Source: Forficula auricularia (Eukaryota; Arthropoda; Insecta; Dermaptera; Forficulidae). Taken from it: a DNA stretch of 64,000 bases. The notes under the pieces are model-generated. The model was not told the origin of the DNA, made no database searches, and saw only the letters and a list, made by a program, of their open reading frames with translations. The first letter of the stretch is position 1. Each line of letters starts with the position of its first letter. The stretch spans positions 5,791,171-5,855,170 of the forward strand of contig JALMQS010000816.1 of assembly GCA_024734495.1 (NCBI GenBank), written 5' to 3'. Shown here one piece after another: positions 47,316 to 58,450 of the stretch. The position numbers were made by a program, and so were the translations under genes.

Positions 47316-47545
47316 CAGTTTTTGCATTTCTAGCCTTCTAGTGACCTACAGATTATGTATAAAAAATTTGGTTGATTTTGACCCAAGAGAAAGAATTTTC
47401 ATTTTTTAACCCCCCCATTTTGGGTGGTTAGTTTTTGCATTTCTAGCTCTCTAGAGACCCAGAGATTATGTTAACAAAATTTGGTTGAGTTAGCTCCAAG
47501 GGCAAGAATTTACAATTTTTCACCCCCCCCTCCCCCTTTTGAGTG
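47316..47545 (+). repeat. HINE-like core units (two)
   Basis: Two units with AGTTTTTGCATTTCTAGC, AGATTATGT and AAAATTTGGTTGA run directly on from the C-rich block. No left or right HINE block accompanies them. Confidence 0.75.
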
Positions 47546-48370
47546 TTTTTTTTAAACAAAAGTTGTTAGAAATCATATCCCCTACAACTTTGTTTATCAT
47601 AAAATTTCCCATAAGGTTAATAGTTTAGGAGTTATTTGATAATATTCATTCGTGCGCCCCCAAACCCCCTTCTGGGGTCAAAATATCAAAACTTTATATA
47701 GCTAAAAACGTAAGTTAGAAGACATCTGATGTAAATATGAAATTTCATAATAATCCCTTCTTTCCTCTTCATTCTGAAACCATTTGAAAAACTCTCAGTG
47801 GCCCTGGGGCGGCCTAACCTACAGGCGAACCCGTCAAACGCCCAAGGCGCATATATCTTGAAGGCAAATATATTTTTTTATTTTTATGTGGAGATTAGTT
47901 TATGCAACATAAAACATAAAAAAGAAATAATGTTAAAAAATAAGACTCGAATTGTGATTTATCTATTAAAAAAATCTCAATTAAATTTCTATTTATACAA
48001 AAATGATCTCACCAGAATAGCCAGCCCATCATTGATCTTTCAACATTTTAATGTAGAAAATGGTTATTGAAGGTTCCGTGACTAGGAAAAATACTTTTTT
48101 ACAATAACCCCCAGTATATAATAAATAATTATATATTACATTAATCCTCTTTTTATAAATACAAAAAACTGTTTTATGTTTCGTTATATTAATCATAAAA
48201 GTACAAGGAAAAGATGCCAATATCCATTCTTTTATTGTTATAAAAAAAAGTAATTGTTAAATTTACTACAAATTAGAAAATTATTCTTATATTAACTAAT
48301 ATTTATATTCAAAAAACATAAAATGTATTACTTTTGATTAATATTGTGCTTTTTATTCTAATACGATTAT
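47546..48370. other. AT-rich, nothing recognised
   Basis: 47780-47860 is somewhat GC-richer. No gene was seen. Confidence 0.45.
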
Positions 48371-48375
48371 TACGA

Positions 48376-48670
48376 TGTCATATTTTATATATAGTGGTGA
48401 AATTACATAAGCGTGGATCTATTTTCCGCTCTTTCATAAAAACTAAGTCACGTATAAAAAGGTGACGAGTCACGGCGAAGGTCAGGGAGGCGATTATCGT
48501 CAGCGGCTTAACGCAACTGATATTTATATAGAGAGACTTACGCTCCGAGGCATTATTCTTGGGTTGATATAGTTAGATAAATATAGATTCAATAAATGTA
48601 AATTCATTTGATTTAATTAGATCATTGATTATTTTATTTATGTCTAAGAAAAAAAGTTGATTACAATTAT
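48376..48670 (+). promoter_or_regulatory. LTR-like segment with TATA box and poly(A) signal
   Basis: CGTATAAAAAGGTGACGAG (TATA box about 48453) lies in a locally GC-richer segment. AATAAA follows at 48592, about 140 bases downstream. The order of promoter, short leader and poly(A) signal suggests a solo LTR. Its exact ends and target duplication were not found. Confidence 0.45.
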
Positions 48671-48985
48671 TAAGAATAACATAAAGATTAGAGATCTATA
48701 TTCAGACTTATTAATCAAGAATATTATCGAGCAATTATACATATTATTCAATCCTACAACCTACACGAGGCAAATTGATTAATTCAAATTGCAGTAACGA
48801 CTTTCAATTTGAAACGAAAAAAATCACTTCTGTTTACAAGTTTGAGATTCGTTCAATTTTATTTCTTTATAGGATTGTGAATTTTAAAATCAATATTTTT
48901 GTTAAATATATTTTATACTTAAATAATTTTTGGTTGGAAAATGATTGAAAATTGAGCTATAGCCGAAATCAGAATCACTGGAACG
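48671..48985. other. AT-rich, nothing recognised
   Basis: No gene or repeat was recognised before the LINE fragment. Confidence 0.45.
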
Positions 48986-49004
48986 ACTTCAGATGTTTAA
49001 GCAA

Positions 49005-49500
49005 ATTTCAATATTTTTTCAGAAGCGAGCAATTAAACTAATAGGAGACCCGGCTCTAACCAACTCACTCGACTCCCTTGCTCACCGAAGAACCGTTTCT
49101 GCTTTTTCCCTGTACTACAGATACTATCACGGTGTCTGTTCAGCCGAGCTGAAATCAATTATCCCCCCTAAAGCCCTCTTTACGAGAAACATGCGGTTTT
49201 CGAACGCTCAGCACCCCTTCGCTGTCAAATTGGATAAAAGTCGAACAAGCGCTTTCGCCAACTCTTTTATCCCTATGACCTCTAGAGACTGGAACTCGCT
49301 CCCTGCCACCATCTTTCCCGCGATTTATAACATTCAGCTATTTAAGACCCGTATCCACAGATACCTTCGACCCCCGCCCAGCCCATAAAATTCTTTCTTC
49401 TTCTTTTCACGATGGAGGGGCCAACCCAGGCCTTTAGGGGTTGCATCTTTTTGGTGTAACTCCTTCTCTCATCATTTTCATAAAAAAAATGTATCGAAGG
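49005..49500 (+). pseudogene. LINE C-terminus and 3' UTR
   Basis: From 49020 the frame reads KRAIKLIGDPALTNSLDSLA, then YYRYYHGVCSAELKSIIPP, SRDWNSLPATIFPA and RIHRYLRPPPSP, ending at TAA 49386-49388. This is the post-RT C-terminal region of the LINE family at 15154-16883 (which has KRAVRLIDDSTLTDSLDSLA) and is here intact in one frame. The 3' UTR has GGTTGCATCTTTTTGGTGTA and a short A-run near 49484. The join to unrelated DNA is near 49005-49020. It is 5'-truncated to about 120 codons. Confidence 0.88.
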
Positions 49501-50650
49501 AATTTTCAAATTAACAAAAATAAGCTGGACTCGCATACCGAGGGTTCCGGATTTTTTTACGTAGCTTTTTAAGGTTAAATAAATATATACTATATATGTA
49601 TTATTTGAGCATTTAGCGGCCCTCTAGTTAGCCAAGGGGTAGCCTGGACCCCCTCTAGCCACCTGAACCCTCTCTCCTCCCTACACGTCAATCAGCTACT
49701 TTTGCTGGCTTAATACAACTATCGCTGTTTTCATAGTCATTTTCAATTAAATACATGGTTTGACTAATAAATAATTAGAATATTTTCTAAATCAATTAAA
49801 AAATCATAGGATCATTTTTTTTGCTTTTCTTATGTTATTTAATTCAACATAGTTCCCTGTTAACTTGGATATTAAGAAATAGATATTCTTTTTAAGGAGG
49901 TCCTTTCGCCGTCAATGTTAAATAAAAATATTAGATTAGAATTATAACTTAATTTTTTTTAATATTTTAAGTCTTTATCTATGCTTTGGTGAAGTTTCAA
50001 TCAGACATTAGCGAGGAAATTTTTGAAAATAAAATTTTTGAAAATGTAAACATTTTCACATAGTCTTATGGAAAATTAACATCTTGACACTTTCCCTTGA
50101 ATTATACTACTTTTAGTTGATTATATAAAGTTAAAAAAAAACAACTAAAAATTCGCTTTTGAATGAAGGTTTCTTTTTTTGCAATAAAATATATGATTGA
50201 CCAACGAATTTACTTAGATATTTAGTTTAAAATGCTAAATTTGGTTGTAAACATAGACAGTCTTAATACAACGCATTCCCAAATCATACAAGACTTATTA
50301 TCAGCTGAATTGAATAAATCATACTAACTTTTGTATTTAATTATTTTTTTTATAATTGTTTTTATTTCAAACATTTACAGCCTTCATACTATTTATTTTT
50401 TAATTCTATTATTTTTCATTTGTATTTAAACTTATTTTATTAAATATTAGATACTACACTTCTTTTGACTCAACTGGAGGAAAGGATCTCCTTAAAATTA
50501 TTCATATTTTTTTATTCTCAATCCAGAGTGCCAACCATTACACCAAAACAAAATTCATTATAAGAACTGAATATAAGAAATTCAGTTCTTGTAAAAACAC
50601 TTCAATATACACTTATACATTTTATTATTAATAATAAATAAATAAAATAT
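49501..50650. other. AT-rich with a GC-rich scrap
   Basis: GCGGCCCTCTAGTTAGCCAA (49617) and CTGGACCCCCTCTAGCCACC belong with the hairpin repeats at 33035 and 46979. The rest is AT-rich with no gene. Confidence 0.45.
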
Positions 50651-50655
50651 ATATA

Positions 50656-51084
50656 CAGTGAAAATCGCTTAACACGAAACTGAGGGGACCGAAATATTTC
50701 TTCGTGTTAACATATTGCATTGCATACAAAAAAATAATATTTATACTCACCAAAATTACAATTATCATATTAGATACACTAAATTTCAAATTATGTATTA
50801 CTTATACATTTTGTACATACATAATATGTATGTATGCATTAAATAAAAAATTAGGTAATATATGTAGGTAGTATGTAATTTTAAATTTTTATAAAAATAA
50901 ATAAAAATTTATTGATTTTTTAGAAAATAGGATATTTTGTTCATCCCGAGAAGCGAAAATTTTTCGTGTTAAGCGATTTTTGCTAAAAGAAAAAAAAAGT
51001 ATGAAAATTGTCGAGACTGAATTATTATTTTTTGTTAACCGATTTTTTTATGTTAAGCGTTTTCGCGTTAAACGATTTCCAATG
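50656..51084. mobile_element. pogo/Tigger-like MITE flanked by TA
   Basis: The ends are CAGTGAAAATCGCTTAACAC and (inverse) CATTGGAAATCGTTTAACGC, with TA on each side. GAGGGGACCGAAATATTTC after the left end resembles the 'gaagggaccgaaa' part of pogo-like termini. There is no transposase. Confidence 0.82.
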
Positions 51085-52200
51085 TATATTTTTTTAAATG
51101 TAATTTATATAATTAGCAGTTAGAGCTTCGATTACTATCTACTCATATGTCCAAAAAAGAATTGGTAAAAATAAAAATTCATATAACAAGTCTTGTAATC
51201 TTTCGTGGGGAGGTAACAATAATTATAAATATTGGAAAGTGCACTTAAAAAATAGAATAAAAATAATTATTAAAATTTACTGTTAATAAAAATGTATATT
51301 AAATTTGTAGCTTATATAATTGTGAATGGATTTATCGAAGGTTAAATTATTTATTATTAAAATCACATATTATTAATTACCTGCAGCTATTTATTGAACA
51401 CAACAATAAATAATTCAATATAACAACGGCGTTTCGATCTCTTAATCTGTTATGGTTCTCAAGTATGAACAGATGAACATTGAACACCCACAACGTTTTT
51501 AGATTAACTGCTTATAAAATTGTTTCTTTAATACTTAATGTGTTTGAATTAACTGATTTTATTGTTAATTAATATGCAGATTTATATTTTATAATATCAA
51601 ACCACCCTTGTGTTAGAATACAATCAAATTAATTATAGTGCTTTTCATCTAATAATGTTTTATTAATGAATCAATCCATTTGATAGACATTACATTATCT
51701 TCCTTTTAAACTCTTTAATACCTTGCTTGACAATTAGTTTCATAATAACAAACGCATTAACTAAAGATCAGAGATCAATCACTTCTCTTTAAGAAATTTC
51801 CTCTAATTTCCTTAAAGTAATATTTGCAAGTGATTCAATCCATTAATGACATTATAAAGAAAGAACTAAGGAGTCTGGATGGATTAAAAAGATTTCGATT
51901 TATTTCTTTTGAATGAAACCACACTTCCGATTAATTAAGTTTGCTCGGTGCGCTCAAGACGACCGAGTATTGGGTTCGCTTAAAAATTTTCAGATTTTTT
52001 TTCTTGTATTTAGAAATTTCTACAGAATAGAGAAAAATCATTTTCAAGCATGGTTTTTTGATGCTTGTCCGAATTTTGATATATCAAAAACGAAACTCTA
52101 ATAAAGTTTGATCTGGTGTCAAAAAATTTTGTTGTTGTTTTTTAAGCCAAAAGAAAGAATCAAAGGAAAATTTAAAAAATTTAATTTTTTTTTAAATTTT
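51085..52200. other. AT-rich, no gene seen
   Basis: No gene or repeat family was recognised. Confidence 0.5.
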
Positions 52201-52204
52201 TAAA

Positions 52205-52332
52205 AAATATAAAATTCTAGGTAGGTTTTACTAAAAAATAAAAGTCAAGATGCTTGTTAGCATGACTCTATATATATAAATTCATGCTAACAAGCATCTT
52301 GTCTTTTATTTTTTAATGAAACCTACCTAATA
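52205..52332. repeat. Near-perfect palindrome
   Basis: GGTAGGTTTTACTAAAAAAT and AAGATGCTTGTTAGCATGA mirror across a TATATATA centre (about 52272) to their inverses. Related to 21190-21260 and, by its 'TAGGTTT(C)AC' end, to 57275. Confidence 0.8.
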
Positions 52333-53140
52333 GTGGCGGTTGGTGACTTTTCAACCAAGGGATGCTGTCCAAAAAAGTATCCTTCATTTTTTTAAATTTT
52401 ATTTTTATTTTCACTTTTTTTTGTAAATTTCATCGAATACATAATTTTCGTTATTTTTCAAATTTAACATTAGATTTTTTAAACATGTATTTTGGGACAT
52501 TCGCTCTAAACGGATATTGATTTGTGTGAGGGAGAGTAGGAGTCAGAAATTCATTCTTGTGACTTAAACTCCACACTCCCTGAGATGGAAATCGACCATC
52601 TTCCACAATGAATCAGCTTGTCCTAGAAGAAAATCTTAAATTTCTCCTAATTCTATTGATATAAGCACTTGTCTATAGCACTCTTAGTTATTTCCGATTT
52701 TATATATTGGAGGTTCTTAGAAATGGATTATTAGTCCAGAAATTCTCGAATTTTTATTATTCCTTTTTTGTGTATCATTTCTATTTTAATAGTTTCTCAG
52801 CAAGAACAATTTTTATTCGACTCAGACTCGTCTGAACTTGCCTTTGACATGCTCTAACTGGAAAATATACCAGGCAGGGACTTCAAACATTCCATCCACA
52901 CGCTTTTAGGAAAAATCATTCATTTTAATTGCCCCTTGAAACTAAGCAACAATTTTATTTCATTTCAAGAACCAATATACCTACTTTTAAAAACAAAAAA
53001 TGTTTTTTATAGAAATATTTGAAATAACAGATAATTATTTGAAAATTTAAAGATCCTCCTGAATTTATGAAAATCTCTAAATGTTTGGAATTTTAGGGTT
53101 GCGCTGCATCCACATATCCATGGACCACACCCCACTGGTC
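52333..53140 (+). mobile_element. hAT-like element, full-length non-autonomous copy
   Basis: It starts TAGTGGCGGTTGGTGACTTT and ends ACACCCCACTGGTC. The interior is shared with 42848-43645 (minus) and its ends with 34757-34998. No coding frame was found. Confidence 0.72.
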
Positions 53141-53690
53141 GGTACCTATATAATATGAAATATTTTTATTCATTTAAAACAAATGTTTTTAATAAAATTG
53201 GATTCCAATCACAAATATCATTTTTAAAATGAGAAAAAAAAGAAAAAAAAGATAGTTATTTATGTGAATAATTAGCTAATTGAATAAAAATCCACAGCAT
53301 CCATGGACCGCACGCCACTGATACCTAGAATTTTATATTTTTTAAAAGTATTTTTCTTTACTTGATTTAAATTTGTTTCATTAAGAACCTACATCATTAT
53401 GCCTTAACAAAAACAAAAGGAAGAACTGATGAGATTTGGGATAATACTCAGAGTCGCTTAGAAAATTAACATTATTTTTTTTTATATTTCAATTTTTCTT
53501 TGTTAAGTGTTACCTATAGGTTTTTTTAATGGCAATGGCAACTTGGCTAAGATGCTTTAATAAGTGGTGGTTTTTGTTATGAGGATGATTCAGATGGTTA
53601 TTTAGATTATAAGGATTTAGGGAAGAATGGTATTAATTTAAATAGGTCTAGTTCCTACAAGTTAGTTAATTCAGATATTTATATATATGT
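53141..53690. other. AT-rich, with a hAT-like end scrap
   Basis: AATCCACAGCATCCATGGAC followed by CGCACGCCACTG (53300-53321) is another right end of the 52333 family. No gene was seen. Confidence 0.5.
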
Positions 53691-54222
53691 TTGCATTCAT
53701 TTGTAGGATCTGCAATTGTTTTGTGCAACAGTCTATTTATTACTACTTGGGATTATAGTCATCTGCCCCTTATGATTAATTCAATTATAAATTTTGTCAA
53801 CTCCTAAAGCCCTAGAGTTATAGAAAATTTTATTTAGTTCTCCCAAGCAGAGATTAGCTGAGGTAGAGAGAGGTTATACCATACTTGTTAAGGTTTTTAT
53901 CCGGTTTCCTTAACAACTTTTAGCAAATGCCGGGATGGCTAATGCGTCGCTTGCTTCTGGTATCGGGTTTTTACGCAGAATTTTTAAATTACTTTTTGTC
54001 TTTTGATGGAAATCTTATTTGATAATGAGCATACATTTCTATTTTTTCTTTTTTTTGTACTTCTTTATTATTTGTTAAATTGTTGTAGTTAATTTGTATT
54101 GATGATTGTTAATGTATTTAGCTAGATTGGATTAATATTTGGAGGACCTAGCTACCGAGGACTTGTGCCTCTAAGCAGGTCGAGGAATAAAGATTTATTT
54201 ATTTATTTGTTTATTTAATAAG
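53690..54222 (+). repeat. Probable retroposon 3' region
   Basis: GC-richer text (ACCTAGCTACCGAGGACTTG; GCCTCTAAGCAGGTCGAGG) ends in AATAAAG and then a (TTTA)n tail at 54193-54220, as at a LINE 3' UTR with a microsatellite tail. No reverse transcriptase was seen. Confidence 0.45.
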
Positions 54223-55060
54223 AGAAAAATTTAAGACCACTCTTCTTCCTAATAAAGTTTTGTATTGCTTTCCTCTCTTTCAATGAGATAACCAAATTCA
54301 ATTTAAATAAAAGTTATTAAAGAGTTTTACACAATAACTAATGGGGAAAGGCCAAAGGAATTAAAGCCATTGATAATATAAGCTCAATAAAATAGTTATA
54401 TAATCAGACGACTCTTTTTGATTTATTAATAAAAATCTACTCTTTGTTGAATAGAGAATATTTTATTTTCGATTTAATTCGCAGATCCAAAGAGACTTTA
54501 TTTATTTTGCCAGTCATTTGCTTACAAGTGTTACTTTTAATGCTCACGGTCATTTAAGACACATGATGTCATAATTATTCCATTTGTATTGATCTCAAGG
54601 TGGGCACTTTGCACTATGAATTGGTCTGTAAAAAGCTGTAAAAATTTTATGTCGTTTAGGACAAACGTCAATTGCGAAATCAGTTGCCGAGAATCGTCCT
54701 CAGATTGCATTCATGATGCAGTAATAATTGCTCGAGAGAATTAATTGGAATCTAATTAAAGTGATTAGCGAGGGCGGTTCTCTTATACTTGAAAAAGATA
54801 TCTGAACAAATCGGAAGAAATTGAGTTTCACCTTAACCTTTTTAATTTCACATTAGTACAATTCCAAGGCTCATCTCAAAATAAATATATTTTCTGAGGT
54901 AATCAAATTTGGAATACAATTGAATGAAATAATTTTACATACAGGGCAGGGCTGTAGTGGAGGCGTATATCCTGTGCTTTGATCTGAGCAAATAGCGTAT
55001 ACCCTGTGTTAGTTCAAAATTTACAAAATTTTGAGGCAATAACTTTTTGAACATTCACAT
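54223..55060. other. AT-rich, no gene seen
   Basis: No supported gene or repeat boundary was recognised. Confidence 0.45.
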
Positions 55061-55063
55061 AAA

Positions 55064-55386
55064 TTAAATTAGAGAACGAAGAAAATATTTTTTATTATAG
55101 ACAAAAGGATCAGCCGGGATTCGAACCCGGGATCTTCGCATGTGCGCTGCGATGCGGCCCGGCCAGCACAGAGCTGCAAAAATTAACGAGGAAGAGATTA
55201 AAGATGAAATAAAAGTGAAATTTCAAATTCATATAGACATTAGGTATTAGCTTGAGTTCGGGGATCAGTGGCCAAGAGGATAAGAACTAAGGCTCTTATG
55301 AAGGCATCGCAGCGCACATCCCGGGTTCGAATCCCGGCTGATCCTTTTGTCTATAATAAAAAATCTTTTCTTCGTTCCCTAATTTA
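55064..55386. mobile_element. Inverted-repeat element with tRNA-like arms
   Basis: The outer arms AATTAGAGAACGAAG / CTTCGTTCCCTAATT enclose AGACAAAAGGATCAGCCGGG against its inverse. Each arm therefore holds a tRNA-like T-arm. The right arm has a nearly whole tRNA-like unit. Next to it, GGCCAGCACAGAGCTGCAAA (55160) recurs as GGCCAGTACAGAGCTGCAAA at 55514. Confidence 0.75.
55262..55344 (+). other. tRNA-like sequence (pseudo-tRNA or SINE head)
   Basis: The 7-bp acceptor stem GGATCAG / CTGATCC is perfect, and so is the T-arm CCGGG TTCGAAT CCCGG. The A-box region (TGGCCAAGAGGATAAG) resembles a class II tRNA. D and anticodon stems cannot be drawn cleanly, so a functional tRNA is unlikely. Confidence 0.6.
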
Positions 55387-55744
55387 ATTTAATTTATAAT
55401 TGTCTTTCGACGCGGCCTCGTTGTGATTGCGCCCCGGGGTAACGAAACATTATTTTCGGCCTTTGGGTTTTTGAATGATTGGGAGGCGTTTGAATATAGT
55501 TTAATACTAGTCCGGCCAGTACAGAGCTGCAAAAATGAATGGGTCTCGTTATAACCATATATTTTACTACATTTAACATATTTTCAATATGCTTTTTTAT
55601 ATTTTAATTTATTCAATACTATTAAAAGTAAAAATATTGTTTTTTCATTAAATTTTCCTTGGGTCGAAAAGTAGGTACCTTTGATTATCTTAATTGTTAA
55701 AAAAATTATTTGTAAGTTAAAATAAAATGCAATGGATCGTTGCT

Positions 55745-56300
55745 AAACTTTATCCAATGTACTATCTTATTCTAGGATAAAGTACTTTAAAAATATAATT
55801 TTACAAAAAACTCTATATGACCTTTTTGTTGTCCTCAAGATACTTAATTACAATGTTAAATTTCATCAAAATTGGTTTAGTCATTTTCAAAATATTTAGA
55901 AAAAACTAAAAAATTACTGAAATAAAGTACTAATGTTTGTAGGCCGATATGTACAAAAAACTAATCAGCGCTTCATTTTCTTAAACTAATGGTAGGTTTT
56001 CAATTTCATTTTAATCGGTTCAAAGGTATGGAAAAAAATCGTGGACGAAAAAAACGATAACATACATCCATCCGCACGCACTTCCTGAAAAAATCGCACT
56101 TTTTAGCCTCTCGGCGAGACCCCATGTAATTTTTGACAAAACCGTCACTTGAAAAAATTCAACCTAATTGAATACTACAATTTGTGACTTTAATTGAGAC
56201 CATGGGTTCCGTAGTCTTTACCTGAGGATCCTTTGAAGTCGCGCTTGCCACGAGACCGATTTCAATACTTTACACATGCTTCGCATTGGATAAAGTAAAA
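55745..56300. mobile_element. Non-autonomous element with ACTTTATCCAATG ends
   Basis: ACTTTATCCAATGTAC at the left is the inverse of GCATTGGATAAAGT at the right. The interior has phrases such as AAATTTCATCAAAATTGGTT and CATACATCCATCCGCACGC, similar in style to the HINE-like right block. No protein is encoded. Confidence 0.65.
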
Positions 56301-56469
56301 AGTAGAATAATCAGTAGAGATTGTGGTGTTGGTGCAAGGTGAAACATCTTTAATAAAGATAAGAGTAAATAGATATTTTATTTAATATGGATTTACTATG
56401 AGTTAAGGATACTGGGTCACTTATTTCACATTAAAATTAAAAAATTAAAAGATAAAATTTTTTTTCTTT

Positions 56470-56510
56470 TTCAATATATATATTTCGGGCTATCAACCCA
56501 TCTTCAGGAA
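56470..56510 (-). ncRNA. Hammerhead-like motif
   Basis: On the minus strand: inner stem I TTC / GAA, CTGAAGA, extra T, stem II GGG / CCC, GAA, self-complementary ATATATATAT, T, then stem I. All conserved core bases are present. Confidence 0.55.
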
Positions 56511-56516
56511 GTTACC

Positions 56517-56571
56517 TTCTGTATTTCCTGAAGATGGGTTGATAGCCTGAAATATATATATTGAAAAAGAA
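56517..56571 (+). ncRNA. Hammerhead-like motif, partner arm
   Basis: Inner stem I TTTC / GAAA touches the core, with an outer helix TTCT / AGAA. The core is CTGAAGA, extra T, stem II GGG / CCT (terminal mismatch or wobble), GAA, ATATATATAT, T. Stem I is the best of the set; stem II is slightly worse than in the other arm. Confidence 0.55.
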
Positions 56572-56690
56572 AAATTTTTTTATATCTTTTAATTTTTTAA
56601 TTTTAATGTGAAATAAGTGACCCAGTATCCTTAACTCATAGTAAATCCATATTAAATAAAATATCTATTTACTCTTATCTTCCTTAAAAA

Positions 56691-57270
56691 GTAGAAGTAT
56701 GATCTAAAAATGATGTAATGAATGTAATGAAAAAAATTTGGCTTTTTTGGGTGGTTTCTTAAAAAGCTTAAGAAGGAGTGTACTAAAGATTCAAGGTTGG
56801 AATCCATTTGAAGATAATTTTTTATTTCTAAAATTATTACAAAATATTATATATTATATAGGTAGGTATTTTATTTTTTAATAATAATAATAAATCGATA
56901 TCTTGCCTAGAGCAATAGTTTTTAAATAATAAATACTAAGAATCTACTCAATAATGCTTGGCCAATCAGTGCAAACTTAATAAATTAAGTAAGACTGTTT
57001 TTTAAACTCTAAAATTGATCGTTTTACGTTATTATTAATAAATGTTCTTTTTTTTTTTTTTTTTTGTTTCGGCCTGCACCATATCTATTTTTTGTCTCTC
57101 CGAGTCGTCGATTTTTTGTTTAAAATGCACATAGTTAATCAATGAAGATTAATATAAAAACACTTCAGTTGGTATTTGTTTTTTATATCACTTTTATTGA
57201 TAACTTTTAAGGAGTTCGGTGTTGGTTCTAGGTGAAACATTTTAATATAATAATAAAACTTGAGTAAGAT
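56691..57270. other. AT-rich; another GGTGTTGGTT-AGGTGAAACAT end
   Basis: CGGTGTTGGTTCTAGGTGAAACAT at 57218-57241 is a further copy of the one-sided end. A T-run of 18 lies at 57049-57066. No gene was seen. Confidence 0.5.
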
Positions 57271-57318
57271 ACGAGGTAGGTTTCACAAAAAAAGAAATAA
57301 AACAAAATTGAGTTTTGA

Positions 57319-57358
57319 ATTCGATATATTTCGGGGGTTAGCCCATCATCAGGAGTCT
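57319..57358 (-). ncRNA. Hammerhead-like motif, weak stem I
   Basis: On the minus strand: canonical CTGATGA, extra T, stem II GGG / CCC (an extra C remains), CGAA, self-complementary ATATAT, C. Only two stem I pairs (TC / GA) are next to the core. Confidence 0.45.
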
Positions 57359-57359
57359 A

Positions 57360-58440
57360 AGAAAACTGATTATATATTGGAAAAATAGTTTTACAAGTAA
57401 CAATTTTTAAAATTTTTTTAAATGTATGTGGTGAGGGGAAAGTAGGGGGAAGAGGAGAAGTTGTTCTAAGAATTAATATTTTCTATTGAGATTTGAACGG
57501 GCTGAAAGGAAGCTATACCTGCTATTATAATAACGATCACTTTTATTGATTAATTATGTGCATTATAAACAAAAGAATATTTTATAATACTAAGGTGTAA
57601 CAATCAATTTACAAACTCAAAAAATTCTTAAATAAAAGAGACGAAATTTTACTATTAAATCAATTTGGTTTTATTATTTACTTAAAGTCCAAAAATGTAA
57701 TCCAATTTGAAAATTAAAAACAAAAAAAACACGAATTACATGATACAAATCTTAATTATACTTGATAAATTTATACATTAAAATCAATTGATAATTTTAC
57801 TTATTCTTTTAAATTTTTTTATGCCACTCACCTTTGACACATTTCATTCAATCTATTTTGAAATAATTAGAAAAAAAATATCATTTAATGAAGGGGAATC
57901 ATTTGCATTACTTTAAAATCATCTATAAATTCTTTAAGCAATAAAATGATGATAGTAATAATAAAATTGAGATTAAGTAATTTTTATTAATATCGCTATT
58001 GTATTTTTGCCAATGGGTGGTGGTTCTCACCTATTCTTCGATCTGAAATTCTTAAGAACTATACTAGAGATTTTTTTCTTCTAAACAACAATAACTAGAA
58101 TATTAATAAAGTGCTTTTGTTATTCAAAGGGAAATAATGAATAAGATTTAAGGAAGGTTGTGTAGGTTTGATTTGGCCATGACAGAGAACGCGACCCCGA
58201 ACGCCCTCCATCTACTTCCTCTTCCACACATCCAAACCTCAATATATACATCTATTTATTTATCTCTCGATTAATCAATATATCTATATCTTTTATTTAT
58301 ATATATATTAATGAACAGTTGTATTGGTAAAATGTTTCTTGTTGTTGGTTCCCATAATAATTATGTTGAAAGTAAACCAAAATCTAGCGCAGTTAGCTCT
58401 TAGCTGGGTGACCGTCCGAGGCAGCAAATATATGGATATG
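57360..58440. other. AT-rich, no gene seen
   Basis: 58150-58230 is GC-richer (GAACGCGACCCCGAACGCCC), with no frame or repeat recognised. Confidence 0.45.
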
Positions 58441-58450
58441 GAAGCTTTAA

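Larger units (their letters stand above)
56310..56690. mobile_element. Hairpin element with 160-bp arms and twin hammerhead-like motifs
   Basis: Arms 56357-56513 and 56522-56680 are near-exact inverses (AAGATAAGAGTAAATAGATA; AGGATACTGGGTCACTTATT). A one-sided left end, AGTAGAGATTGTGGTGTTGG through GGTGAAACATC, extends beyond the arm and is shared with 4633. No coding capacity. Confidence 0.88.

Noticed and set aside
46816..47409. Pro-rich and Gly-rich frames up to 124 codons
   Set aside because: They result from the C-rich tract, which is open on both strands.
55262..55344. Functional tRNA gene
   Set aside because: Acceptor and T stems are perfect, but D and anticodon stems do not form and it lies in the arm of an inverted element.
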